Below are positions 23,598-35,891 of a DNA stretch of 64,000 nt, one piece after another. The stretch's first letter is position 1. Every line of letters begins with the position of its first letter. The position numbers and the translations under genes were made by a program. The DNA is from Symbiodinium natans (lineage: Eukaryota > Sar > Dinophyceae > Suessiales > Symbiodiniaceae): the NCBI GenBank assembly GCA_905221605.1, contig CAJNDS010002192.1:325501-389500 (forward strand), given 5' to 3'. The notes under the pieces are model-generated. The model saw only the letters and a program-made list of their open reading frames with translations. It made no database searches and had not been told where the DNA came from.

Positions 23598-25254
23598 AGT
23601 AAACTCATTAAACCCTGCAATCTGGGTGGGCCCCAAAGCCGAGGCTTCTACTTCTGGTTCGCCTTCGCAGCTCTTCTGCAACTTCCGATGAGGGCGGCCA
23701 TCGTGCTGCCAACTTTGTTTAGTTGAACTTGCCCAGTTTCCAGAGTGTCAAGCTGCCCGTGACGGCCACCAATTTTGATCTCCGTTCAAGCTGGGATTCC
23801 GTGAATGACCTGGGTTCGGTGGCGATTCTCTGTGAATCTTCCATAATCAGGGGTCAGATACGAAATCGTCCGCGTCTCTCCTTTTCGGACAATCCCGCTG
23901 ATCGCTTGTCTGCGTCGTGGTGCCCTTGTAGGTCTCTACATGTCCGCGCGACCGGAGCTGCTGGCGCGCAGTACGGAGTTCTACACCCAGGCCAGCATCA
24001 GCATTGCCCCCGCTGTGGCATTTCTACTGCATAGTTGTTGTCATTGCTCCTGCAGCGGCTGCTATATTTGCTACTGCGACGGCTACTACAAATGCGCCTT
24101 CCCCTCGGGTGCATGCATGCGCAGGGAATACGGACGCAACCCACCTTCTGGCATGCACGTAGTGCATCATATGCCGTTGTTGGGAGATAGCTGCCTGCAA
24201 GTGTAGTCATCATTCGGCACAGATGCTCTGATCATTCATGTACTGGTAAAGGCAGACATCATTTGAAATACAACAAAACACCATTTCATAGTTTAAGTAT
24301 GTTTAAGTGATTAAGATAAAAAAGAAGCGTCCCAAAAACAAAAAGGCAGGGGCGCTTCGATCGTGCAGGCGCAGGTAACACTGACAAAATGTCATCCTCC
24401 ACGTGCCCTGGTAACACGGACTGGACTCATCGTTCGGGCATCCATGCTTTCCCCGATTCCCCCCCCCCCCCCCCATGGACGCGCTGCATCGTTAAATCTC
24501 ATGAAAACACTCTACGTGGAGTCTCCCGTGGAGTTAACCCGTGGAGTTAACAAGAGCTGATTTTCTCATAGCACCGACTACAACAACAAGTTTTCGTGAT
24601 TCGGATGTACATGGAAGCCCGCATAAATCCACGACAGCAGAGTGACAACTCAGCGCCCCTGAGCTTCCGGCATCACCAACCCTAAACCCTGAACCCTGGG
24701 CCCTTGGCAGAAGAAGTCACCGACACCGCTCCCTTTGCAGGTCCATTTCTTCGGCTGGGAGGCCTCCCAGAGGTCCTTGCCCTATCACATTTTTGCGGTT
24801 TCGGGTTCAGGGGTTTGTGTGTAGGCAGTCCGATTCTCGATCCAGCTTAACAATTAATATCAGATGTTGCTTTGGCAGTCCCTTCCGAAAGAAGATGAGT
24901 GTTTTGTTCAAATTTAGTTGTCTGAAACGCAGACATCACTGTCGAGTGCGATGAAGGCGTGGTCTACTCCCACCCAATACTGGGACTCCATAAATCCTGC
25001 AAGAATGGTCCCGCCCCGCCGCCATGGTCTAGGTACCCCCCCCCCCCTCCTCACTCCCTGTATATGAGACTATGAATTTTGGAGGTTTTTTGTTACGCGA
25101 AGGGTATTCGTCGAACCATCTCGAACCCGATGCTTTTTGGAGCCTCATGGAAGATCCGGACATGCATAGGACCTGTCAATGACCCCTTCTCCCAGGTTTT
25201 GCAGGTCTCAGAATGAAGAATTCACGCCCTGGTGCAACCCTAAGCCCTATAGCG

Positions 25255-25340
25255 GCTAAACCCCTAAACCCTAAACCCTTCGTTGCCTCGCCCGCGCATG
25301 TGAGTGTGAGAGTCGAAACCCTAAACCCTACCCCTAAACC
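25255..25340. repeat. interstitial CCCTAAA repeats
   Basis: Two short blocks of the complementary heptamer CCCTAAA separated by about 45 bases of unrelated sequence. Confidence 0.8.
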
Positions 25341-27493
25341 AGGTTTTGGGGCATCGAGGCCTCAGAGAATCTGCTGGAGGTCTACAGCACGAGGTGCAGC
25401 CGGAATGTACCAGCTTTCAACCCCTGAAACCCCAGACTTTCAGCCAGAACTTCGAAGCATATGCGTCGCCTGCTCATTTCGGACATGCGAGTGTGAGAAA
25501 ACCCTTTGCTGGCAGGATTTGGGGCGTTTGCTGGCCGCTTCACCACGCCATGCTGCCGCACATGGGATGGGAGCTTTTGAAGCCTGAGTTCCTGTAAACA
25601 AACTACTTGGCAACTAAGCTACTGTAGCCTTCTAAATGGAGGGCTTCAAGCCAAGCCACCTCTGATCTGTTTAAATCACCGAGACAGTCAAGGTCAAGGC
25701 CTTTCTGCGTGCTCAGAAGTCGACACCGAGGCCTATAATCTATTTTGGGCTCTTGTCAACGTCTCGCTGACTGTTCATTAATTCCTTACTACAATTGCAT
25801 GTGCCTCAAGGTTAGTTAGACGTATCTTCGGGCAAAGAGTGACATGTGACGTAAGTGCTAGTATTGTCATGCATTTTCATCGTGGTTTTTTGGGAGGTGT
25901 GAGTATCTCAGTGAAGGCCGCATGGTAGAAACTGCAGCCAAACCCTTGATTACTGTGGTCGCCAATGGAGACTGTATACCGTGGCTCCCATGTAGTTACT
26001 GCGGCTATCCAGTTTCTGATTGGGGTCTGGACTCCACGCCTTCTAAGCCCCTGTGCATTCTCGTACTTTTTGGCGGACGCACTGCAGCCGCTGCACAAGC
26101 CATCGCGAGATGTGGTTATCGCGACGATGGTACCTAACCAGATTGTCTCAGAAGCACCCTGTGGAGGAGACGTGGGCTGGTTCAGAGCTGCTGTTGCGTG
26201 GCATCACTTGTAGATTCTGCTGTGCTTGTGGGCTTCAGGCTGGGTACACCTGGACTTGCTCTAGGTGGCCTGACAACTGCGTCCACAAATGCCTGTTGAC
26301 GCCATAGTGCATCAACTGCCTTACCAAGATCTTGTGCAACTTGGGGTGGGCATAAAGCCCAGTGCACAACTTAGAAGTCTTTGGTAGCCCAAAGACTTAT
26401 ATGTACTGGAAGACTTCATGGAAAGCATACTCCCAGGTTGCATGCTCTTGGCACCACTCCTCTTTGTCCCACAGTGGCTGGTGCATGGCGTGGACTTGCG
26501 ACGCTTCTGGGCAACTGGGCTTATAAGGCTTATCACAGAGCGGCGCGGAGCCTTCGTCAATAGCCCGTGCCAGACCCCACTGTACCGTGGCAGAAAGTGT
26601 GAGAGGTTGAATCATCGCCGCTGCGGGTGGTGATCTTGCCTCTCAGCGGCTATATGTTGCAAAAACTGCTTTTTGGGTTGCATCGAAGACTGAAGTATTC
26701 TCGAGTCGCCTTGGGAAATACCCCCATATCAGCGCACATTGAAACGGCTAATCATTACATTCGACCTGGGTGAAATGCAAAGCCGCTTGGTATGTAGACC
26801 TGTATGCGCATACCCCCCATATTGGATCTAAAGATGTGCATTGTGCACCTGCCGATGAACGCAAGCATCTGGTTGAGTATACCCGTCTTATTTGACCTGG
26901 CGGGCTGCACCCTTGCATGTTTGTGAGGTACTGCCTGTATTTCTCGGTGGCTCGCAAGTCAATGCGTGCCTTGCATCTTGGCGTGCTTCAGCTTTCATTG
27001 CGGAACTCAAGCGTTGCAAAGAAGCTCCAGTGGGCGGGAATCGCAGAGACGCGGACGCTGCGGACAGAAAAAAACACACAATCCCTACCTTTGGTGGGTG
27101 GGCCCAATGTGATCTTACTCCGACACCTCATGGGGTCCAATGAGAAGACGATGCCAAAACGGTAACCCGAGACGCGAACCCTCCTGGCCTGCGCCGCCGC
27201 CCCTTTTCGGAGGAACTCTTGAAGCCTTCCCTGCATGCGAGCGTGAGCGACGGGACCCCAAAGAATCCCAAACCCCAACCCTTCTTTCACGCCAAGCAAG
27301 GCAGTGCATCTGGCTGGGCGAGGTGGGACAAGTCGAGCGCGCAGCACCGCAGCTGCAGTCAGTTGTGTCCGTGTGCGGGTTTAGGGCTTGTAGGTCGAGT
27401 CCAGAGGCCGGAAGCAGAACCGTGTTGGGCTGTTTCACGTACTTATTCTGGGGTCTATGAGTTTTATGATGCTTTATGCAACTTCTCGCCCAG

Positions 27494-30400
27494 GGATCCC
27501 AATCTGGGACCCCTTCAGCCCTTGAGCGGTCTCTTTTACAAGCAATGCAAGGTCATGTACAACAGCGGTGCCTTGCGGTGCGGCTGGTCGCAGCTTTGTT
27601 CGCACTTTAAGTTTTAGATTTTAGTCCTCTTTTGGGCCCCCGCAACGATGTCCGACATAAAGCCTCAAGGCAGGGCCTGCACTACGTGGCCCTGTTCCTG
27701 GGGCTGCTTTGGGCTGCACTCTGGCCGGCCTGGACCATGAGCCTCGACTGGGCTCTGCTGGTCTGCTTCGCTTCAATCTCATGTCCTCCCGAGGCTGATG
27801 CACTGTGGTCGTAAGTGTCCGGATATACTGGGGCTCCTCCGGTTTCAAGTGGCGTGGTGGACGGATGTGTATGAATATTCGAGTTGTGGGTACGATGAAT
27901 TGCTGGGAAGGATTCGGACTTCTACTTAATGCGCCCAACCGCCTCAACGTCTTCCAGCGTAGCCCAAGGGATTCACATCCCAGATCCCAGGTGCGACCTG
28001 TATCGGGCCCGTCGGCGCAAGAGCACTCTGGCAGAGAGGTGGGGCGACCCTGCAAGGAGGCTGAGGATGTAGGTTAGGGCTGAGCTGCGCTTGCAACCCT
28101 AACATGATAGGCACAGTTAGTCCCTATGTGTACTGCAATTCTAAGCACTGATGAGAACTGGTATCCAAAAGGCGCTACGCGGTTCTGCTTCTGGGTTTCA
28201 ACCACACGCGCTGGTGGTGGGAGGCCGGCTTGTACAGGCTGATGGTTGGATGTGTCTTCGGACTAGGGGCGTTCAAGCTCCTGGGATACAGTATCTGTTC
28301 GGGCCCGGGAATTATTCCCATAATCGCAGCTGAAAACAAGCGGAATCAGTGGGTGAGTGGGTGGATGAGTCCATGCAAAACTCCCGTGAATGATCGGAGT
28401 CTGGGCGCCGGGTCTTGAAGTTCTACAGTAGCCAGCAGCACTGAGAGCAGGCAGTTGTCTTCGCCCGCAAGTTCTTCCTTATTCTGCTGGAGGCACGCCA
28501 GATGTGGTAGCAGCGGAGGACCATAGCACGCTACGGTGCTATGCATTCACCACCTTCTGTTGAAAGTAGCCTGGGCAAGCCTGCCAAGGCCCTCAACCTG
28601 CAATGTTACTGTGCTAAACGCAGCGTTGGCAACTTTTGAAGGCTATCCCACTTGAAGAGCGTCTGCGCTTCCTGCTCTTCTGTTGCATGGGTCTTTTGGC
28701 TCTGTCCCTTGGCTGCCGTAGCCGCGCACTCATGTCCTGGAAGCTAGAACCACCAGGTGGCAAAACACGACCAATAAAGCCCCAAAGCCATAAGCCAACC
28801 CCTCCTGGCCCCGAAGTCGTGCTAAATAATGGCAGGCTGCTTCTTCTACCGGAAGCAGGCCCATATGTGCACCCCGAGCCCTCAATTGGTGCATGGTACT
28901 TGATCTGCCGAAGCCAACTCGCAGAAATCAGAACCGCTGCCTGCCACGGGACTCTAGTGACGCTTAGCACCTACAGGCCTACATGGGGTCTATCAGCCTG
29001 GGCTTCTGCCAGCATTCGTTCAAGCAAGTCCAGCTCTCGAATGAGGCTGGCGCAGCTTGCCTCGAATCCCTGCGATCGTCGTTGGCATAGCCTATTGCAC
29101 CTCGGACAGTGTTTGATAGTGCCACCATGAGGCTTGATCATAAGCTCATAAACAAAGTGGTTATGTTCTCTTACATGTGCTGTAAGATCTTGTCGTACAT
29201 ACCCCCCCCCCGCCCCCCCCGGCCCCCTGCCCGTCCAACCACCCATTCCTCCACCCCCACAATGTGCTGAGCGTGTGCTTGGAGCAATATTTTTTGTGGA
29301 ATATGTGCGCGTTAAGATGCTGACAACAGGAACAGGCTAGCAAGTTGCATTCATACTGCCCCTTCCTGTACATAAGCAACCCCGCCCCCAACATGCTTTG
29401 GGGTTCCAACGCGGAATCTTACGCCAAGATGTTTAGGGTTCAGGGTTTGGGGTTTGGGGTTTAGGATTATTGAACCTGCGAGATACCGAAAGTTTTCAGT
29501 ACCTAGAGCAAAATATTGGAACTCGTCCCGTATTGGAGATTGGTCATTCACAGGAGAGTACTTGCCACACCGTTCGATCTCATGAATTAGAAATCAGGCC
29601 CTGATTGAATCTCACTCGCCATCGGGATTGAAGATGAAAGCATTGACAAACCTCTCAAAATTTCATGCTACTGCTAATAATCATTCATAATCGAAAAGTA
29701 CACTCAATCGCTCCGAAGCCGACTTCCATCGGCCCGGCCACATTGATGCACGACCAACCATAAACGACAGGTCCGGCACATGCACGGGGTGACGGGGTAT
29801 GACCATTTATGCACACAGTCGATAGGCTGCGGGTCAAAGTTACGGCTACGGGGTCAAGCGGCTTTCTGGATTTCCAACGCAAGGACGCAGATGGAACTTG
29901 CTCACTTGGCCATCGTCATCGTGATCTCCAGCATGTCCTACTTTGCCATCTCAGGGGTTCTAGGCCTGGGCCCAAAGCACCTATACGCGTCAGCATTCAC
30001 ACGGTCAACCTGCTGGCCCACTGTCATGGTATCTTTTGGGTTCAGGGTTTCCCCCCGTCTCTCCAGTTGTTCATGGCCCGTGGTTCATTCTGGGTTTAGT
30101 GTTTTGGGCTAGGCTGTAGGGTTTAGGTTTTTTTCCCCCCCGTGGTTCAGGGTTTAGGGTTGTAGGTTTAGGGTTTCCCCTCTCCCTCGTGGGTCGTAGA
30201 GGGTTTAGGGTTCAGTTCAGATTTAAGGGTTGAGGGTCAAGGTTTCGGTTTCCCTTTTGCCTCCCTTTGGTTCATGGTGGGTTCAAGTTTATGAATACGG
30301 TTTGGAGTTTACAAGTTTAAGTTCAGGGTTTCCCATCTCCCTTCGTAGTGGGCTTAGGGTAAACGGTCAGGGTTTGGGGTGGGTAGGTGGGGGGGGGGGG

Positions 30401-31073
30401 GGGGGGGGGGGCCGAGGACGCGAAAGCACGGGCGCATAGAAACCCTTCATGGATATCACCTTTGGAAGCTCACAGGTTTCCAGACCGTTGTCATCTTGTC
30501 CGCTGCAATGCATGCGGGAAGCCCAGCAGTACTGCTCTCCAGTTCTACATGTACATGCTGAACCCGTCGGCGTGCTTGATCCGTGTTCCGCATTGATCGA
30601 TGAACGGTACTCGTAGCTAGGCAAAAAGCTCAACAGAAGCTACCGCTGTGTCGATGTTGTTTTGAGCCCCCCGAGCTCTTGCCATGTAAGTCTCTTTGCA
30701 AACAGCGGAAAACATACGTGGAGCCGAAGAGTACCAGCTTCCAAGGGCGGAGCTTTCAAGAAATTCCCCCTCGCCATACGCAGAGGTCGTATTCATGGTT
30801 GTCGCAGTCGGTTGCCTTGGGGATGCGGCCACCATGATCCTGGCTGGCACATTGGATCCTCACCAGGCAAGTTTTGGCACAGGGGCCGCTGGGATGTGCT
30901 GGCAGCTTCAAGGGCCAACAGTCAGGCATCTCAATTTTCCAGAGTCCCCAAATCGGTTGTAACTCGATGCATTCACTGTTTTCCTCTCGGGAGAGGAAGC
31001 CTTCTCAGGTTTTGAAGGTGTTTCGTGTCCCACAATCGTTTCAAGATGACACTTTTGCGAATTTTCATGAGGA
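27494..31073 (+). CDS. probable multi-pass membrane protein, about 11 exons
   Basis: Blocks joining in one phase with AG|G acceptors: 27494-27551, 27674-27810 (GTAAGT donor), 28238-28352 (GTGAGT donor), 28642-28756, 28836-28858, 28977-29045 (GC), 29554-29597 (GC), 29884-29963 (GC), 30476-30513 (GC), 30786-30866 (GCAAGT donor) and 31018-31073. Predicted helices include VALFLGLLWAALWPAW, SLDWALLVCFASISC, LRFLLFCCMGLLALSLGC, LAIVIVISSMSYFAISG and VVFMVVAVGCLGDAATMI, about six in all, with a Cys-containing loop between them. Intron sizes of 79 to 512 bases are reasonable. Blocks 29554 and 30476 are the weakest. The minus strand over 28995-29075 also gives a coiled-coil-like peptide, so exon 28977 is ambiguous. 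No transporter or channel family is recognised. Both ends are missing. Confidence 0.5.
30108..30370. repeat. degenerate TTTAGGG-type array inside a predicted intron
   Basis: Scattered GGGTTTAGGG, GGTTCAGGG and GGGTTTCCC units with poly-C, followed by a G run at about 30388-30411. It lies wholly between the predicted exon blocks ending 29963 and starting 30476. Confidence 0.8.
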
Positions 31074-34000
31074 GCAGAGCGGGACTTACCCTACAAAGAC
31101 GACAGGGATTTCGTGAGCAACGGCAGTGTTGAGAATTAGCTATGCAACGCACCACACCGCACACACAGACAAAGTTCATCTCAAAGCTTAAAATTTCGTC
31201 ACCAGGATCATAGATTGAGCCATGCTGTGTTGCATGTATAGACTGATGACGGTAGCTGTTCCTTGCATATTTTTCGGAAACCATGTTCATGCGCACCTCC
31301 TAGTCGTTTTTATACTTGTTATGCAGCCCCCCCTGGCCACCCCACTGCATTGTTGGTGCCAGCCATCAACTTGCAAAGTGCGGACTTGAGGTTCGCATAA
31401 CTTCCCCTGCCCGCACATTTTTTGCATTTATTTCATACGAAGATGGGGGGAGAATATAAAGTACTGAATGAAGATATACCCACGCACACACACGTCTCTG
31501 TATATGTGTAGTAATAAGATATCCTACAATGAGTCAGTCTCATTCTGGCCACATCTCCAAGACTCCGCGCCAGAAGCCGGTACTTGAAGGGCGTCCTGTG
31601 GCTTGCTGCGCGTGCAGTGCTTGCATGACTAACTTTCTAAAGGTTTAGGGTTTAGGGCCTAGGGTTCAGGGTCTAATCCTGCACCTTTCTCTGCTCACGG
31701 ATTGCTGTTTACCTCGGTTGACACCTGGATGGCAGGTGCAGCTTCGCACGGATCAAGGCACCTGCCTCGTGAAATGAGACTACGGGCCAAGCAAACTGCT
31801 CGAATTCCATAGTACTCATTAGGCCCATTGGTTAAAAATTGAATCAGAATGGGAGCAAATTGGCGTTTTGACAACCCGGTCGGCTGTTGCGGGTTTCATG
31901 CGCAAGTGCGTCTTGTGAACAGTTTTGCCTCCCCTGTCTGAGAGAGAGGGAGGACGAGCGAGATCAAATAAAAGATAGAGCACGGAGAGTACAATGACCA
32001 CAGGCCCCGACACAAAATGCTTCGAGGTGTCATCACGCAGACGCTGAGATTCCTGTTGAACTTGAAGTGGCGACGAGAGGCCCTGGCTGTCAAGATTGTT
32101 GCCAGAAATACGATGGTAGCCGACATTCTTCATTCATGATATGCACTAACCCGACACATATACCCACACTTTAAAGGTGCACATTGTTGAAAGCTACGGG
32201 GCGTTGCCTCAATTCGTGGGTTGTTTCAAGTAGGGTTTTTAACTAAACCAGGTCATAGACAGCATTTTTACAGTTAACCCGGAACCATGAGCCTTTTGGC
32301 TCATTCCCTAATTCCTCACGCGACTCAGCCCCTATAAACCTCCCAAAACTACAGAAACAAAGCCGGCCTACGTAGGCCATGGAGCCGTACATCGCCTACG
32401 ACAGCGCGCGAACCTCAGGTGCTGCTCTGTAGCTCCACGGATCGGTTGGAAGCGATATCTTTGCAGTGCAACACTGGCACCTTGTACCTCGTTTTGGGGT
32501 TCCCAATTTTGTTGCCCCTCAACCCTAAACCGCGAGCGAGCGCGAGCGCGGGCGTCGAAACACGAACCCTTCTTGAAGCACCCTCACTTTGGCCAGCTGG
32601 CTAGCTCCTGAGCCATGCTGGGCCTGAGCCCTACCCGAGCCCGTTGGGCCCCTTCCTTCTCATATCCTGGAAGGGTGTTGGTTAAACGGGTTTTTAGGGC
32701 TTAGGGTTTATAGGCTTTAGGGTTTAGGGTGACATATCGCTTGAAAAGTGGGTGTGTAAGGTCACGACTCAGATGTTTTTTCTCGACCTGTCCCAGGCTA
32801 TGCCCGGCGACCTGCATTCGTAGGCTAGGATCAACCTGCTGTCCTCGACCTTACTAGCCACTCTATTAGCCTGGTTTCTAGAGCATCGAGGGCATTCGAA
32901 AAGCAGCATCGAGGTGCACCGCTTCTTGAGTGTGATTGCTCGGGGCGGAGATGAGGCCGGCTACCCTGGGAATGAACCTGGCCTTCTTGTCTGCCTTCGC
33001 AGAAAAAACTGCTAAGCCCTCTATAAAGCCCGAGCCCTATAAAACCTAGTTCTCGGAAGGCGAAGCCGCCCTACTTCCCCTCGGGCGCGGAACTGTTCCA
33101 GGGGCAGGCAGTGATCAGGGAGGTTGCCAGGGATTTTAGGATTGAGCTGTGGGGGGGGGTTCAGATCTTCAATATTGCTAGACTGCCAGGGCCTTGGGGC
33201 GGTTTCGAGGAGTTGGTGCTTTGAGGGTTCACAGGTCACTATGCTTTGGTTTCCGCACACCGCAAAAATCGTGGTCAAAGCAGACAAAAATAGCATGCTA
33301 CCCTCAGAGAGAAGGAGAGGGAGAGGGAGAGGCGGAACAGCAAGGCTGGACGGTTAAGGTTCGATCGGCTTGAGGGAGCTTAAAGGGTTCGAGACAGTTG
33401 ATTCCGGACGTGCTTGAATGTGCCTGGCATACAGTGTGCGTCCTAGGACTAATAAGCTGCTGAAGCTGCTGACTACCATGGCTGATGTGCCGAGCTTGGA
33501 TGACAAAGTGACTAGCGGCTCCATCAATCTTACAGGTTTCTGTCTATCCACAGGTCCAGGCAAACGAGGCAATGGGTTGCGTGATGGAAGTCCTCATAAG
33601 GAGTCTCATCCCCGATGATGACATCTCCTTGACACAAGTCAAAGCAACACAAACAGAAACGCAAAGGGGGTCCCTGAGCTAGTTCGAATGGAGGGTATCA
33701 AGATGGCACGCAAGGGGCTTCAGTTTCGACACGGTGCAAGGAGTCCAAGGCCCGACGACAGCAGAGCGCGTCGATCACAGATGCTGGGACGCTCAATGAA
33801 ACAGCGCGTCGAGCCGAAAAACACCGACCAGAAACCTTGAACGCGAGAAGCCCTGTGCTGTGCGCTCGGGGTTTGTTTCGAGTACCCTTCAGTGGACACT
33901 CGAAGATAAAGTGGAGTTTAAGCACCGAGGCCCATCGCGAAGCCAGACCTCAATGCTTTCTTGAATGCCCCAAAGCGTCCTAAAGCCCTTTAAAGTAGGA

Positions 34001-35160
34001 TGCAAGTCAAACACTCGTCACGCAAACCTTAACACGCCCCCGGAGGAGGGCCGCGTGTCGGTGCGGACGAGACTCTCCGACGTGGGCTTCCAGAGGGCGC
34101 TCGATGCGCCCTGGTGCTGAAAGCTGATGGGTTGGGGTGAGTGACTGTGAGTGCTCAGGGTTCAAAGTTCATAGGGCTTTCAGGGCAGATCTTGTCTTAG
34201 TATGTCATGGCGACACAACTTGTCATTGTGGGCATCCAGGTCCGAACTGGCCACCAAACCACGTGATGACCCAACGGAATTAACGGAATAGTGTTATCTC
34301 AGACCACATCCCCGCATTCGAGAGCCATGAGTTTTGATTGAGCACTTCCGATCGGCTGGAGTCAGCAGACAGCCAAGAGGGCAGCAAAGTTCTGACAAGG
34401 CCCATGTCCTTCACCCTAAAACCCTTCACCCTAAAATCCTAAACCCTAAACCCAAAAACCTTTAGGGCCCAAACCCTAAACCCTTAACCCTTAAACCCTA
34501 AACCCTAACTTCTACCCGACAGGGGCGGCGGGCGACGTCGCTGCTGAGGAGCAAGAGCTTCCTGCTCAGAGCCACCCGCCAGGCGAGCGTGGAAACTTGT
34601 TGTGTGATTTGAAGGATTCGGCTTGTGAGCTAGTATATCATTACATATATATGTATATATGTTACATATTATATATTATATATTTTATATTTTATATATT
34701 ATATTATGTTATATGATTTTCTATTATGTTATGCTGTGTTATATTATATGACATGATATTATGTTATATATCTAGCTCCTGGCACAGTTGCAGACTTTCG
34801 GTGGTCGGGGCTGGGCGGGTTTGGGTTAGGCGCGGATCACACAGCTCGCGCAACTTGACAAAGCCTCCGACAGATATCATGCCCCGGGAAATGGATGCGC
34901 CGGCCGTCCACACTTCCACTTACTGCGGGTGTCTGGTGTGTGTGAGTGTGTGTGTCTGCGTGTTGAAGTATTCTTCCCCAGTCTGAGTTCTGCACCTGTC
35001 CCAAAATTCCAATTAACCCTAGAGACTCTTTATGTAATCACTGTAGTCCTCCAGCCCATGCACCCGGTTCAAATCCTGAGTAATGCGTGTAGACCGGCTT
35101 GCACAATCTTGAGCATAATCTCCGGCATCAGAATGCTTTCATCCCCGCAGACGGTGTCAG
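31074..35160. other. no assignable gene; telomere-like repeats and AT tract
   Basis: Contains TTTAGGG blocks at about 31640-31672, 32692-32730 and 34411-34509, a TATATTATA-rich tract at about 34640-34765, a small hairpin at 32287-32304, and one exon-like block at 33447-33507 (TNKLLKLLTTMADVPSLDDK, GT donor). Nothing here has a family match. Confidence 0.45.
34411..34509. repeat. CCCTAAA array with an internal orientation switch
   Basis: Tandem CCCTAAA variants interrupted by CCTTTAGGGCCC, so one unit is in the opposite orientation to its neighbours. Confidence 0.85.
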
Positions 35161-35352
35161 GTGGCTAGCGACATGTGGCAAAAGAACCCACAAGAACCCC
35201 TGACTTTAGATGCATCGCTGCAGGCCTATCGCCAGCGCGTGGAAACCTTTGGAGCCAAAGTGCCTACAGCTTTGAGGCGACAAGTGGCCAGGCAACTGAC
35301 GCGTCAGATCGCATCAGCAGATGATGACTTGTTTTGCACAGTGTTATGCTAA
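35161..35352 (+). CDS. probable terminal exon, hydrophilic C-terminus
   Basis: From AG|GTG at 35161 a 63-codon frame runs to TAA (MWQKNPQEPLTLDASLQAYR, then RRQVARQLTRQIASADDD). Its charged, helical composition and the AG|G boundary support a real C-terminal exon. No upstream exon was linked and no family is recognised. Confidence 0.45.
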   Translation: MASDMWQKNPQEPLTLDASLQAYRQRVETFGAKVPTALRRQVARQLTRQIASADDDLFCTVLC

Positions 35353-35651
35353 TCTGCCGAGCGTCAAAGCTGAACCAGACAGGAAGGCATATCCTAGCCA
35401 GGTTTAGCACATCTCCCCTACGTGACCTTACGAAAGCGGAGAAGGGTAAGAGCTGTGCTACATAAGTAATAAGCGCTCCGCTGCTAAACGGGGAGCTCCT
35501 GAGTGATGAGCCTGGGAAGATATCAGCACGTCACCAGCCCATGGCAGGCAGCTCTTGTTTACAACAGAGCACCTGGCAAAGACTGCCTCGACCACCAGCA
35601 CTTCCATCCTGGACTTTGTGGTTCGTGCCATCTTCATGATCTTTGGCAGCA

Positions 35652-35695
35652 GTTTAGGGTTTAGGGTTTAGGGTTTAGGGTTTAGGGTTTAGGGT
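35652..35695. repeat. six perfect TTTAGGG telomeric heptamers
   Basis: The cleanest interstitial array in the window: six uninterrupted TTTAGGG units. A second block follows at about 35846-35885. Confidence 0.95.
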
Positions 35696-35891
35696 GTGCT
35701 TGGGACGCTTAGTGGACAAGGCTGCTGTACGAACCTGGGAAGTGGAGCCCCCAGGCCCAAGCCCTGCACTCCCATCAGCTGCCTGATGCAAGAGTTTCAC
35801 ACATGCATCCTTCCCAAAGTCACACAAACCTGCATGTTGAAATGGTTTTGGGTTTAGTAGGGTTTAGGGTTTGGGGTTTAGGGTTCAAACT

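Larger units (their letters stand above)
22909..27493. other. mostly non-coding; palindromic element and isolated exon-like blocks
   Basis: Besides the palindromic element at 23496-23597 it contains a minus open segment near 23330-23452 (VNLEALSEQLRFYATSD), a + block 23932-23990 (LYMSARPELLARSTEFYTQ, GC donor), a + block 24741-24797 with a strong acceptor (VHFFGWEASQRSLPYHIFA), telomere-like repeats at 25255-25340 and open frames on both strands at 25.9-26.9 kb that may be remains of a mobile element. None is assignable. Confidence 0.35.

Noticed and set aside
25877-26957. Overlapping open frames on both strands suggesting a retroelement
   Set aside because: No reverse transcriptase, integrase or RNase H motif could be read in any frame.
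28995-29075. Minus-strand coiled-coil-like peptide (SLIRELDLLERMLAEAQ)
   Set aside because: It overlaps a + block that fits a phase-consistent chain and has no linked minus-strand exons; kept only as an ambiguity.
32287-32304. TTTTGGCTCA resembling the end of the dinoflagellate spliced leader
   Set aside because: It is half of a perfect hairpin (ATGAGCC-TTTT-GGCTCAT) and the upstream part of the leader is absent.
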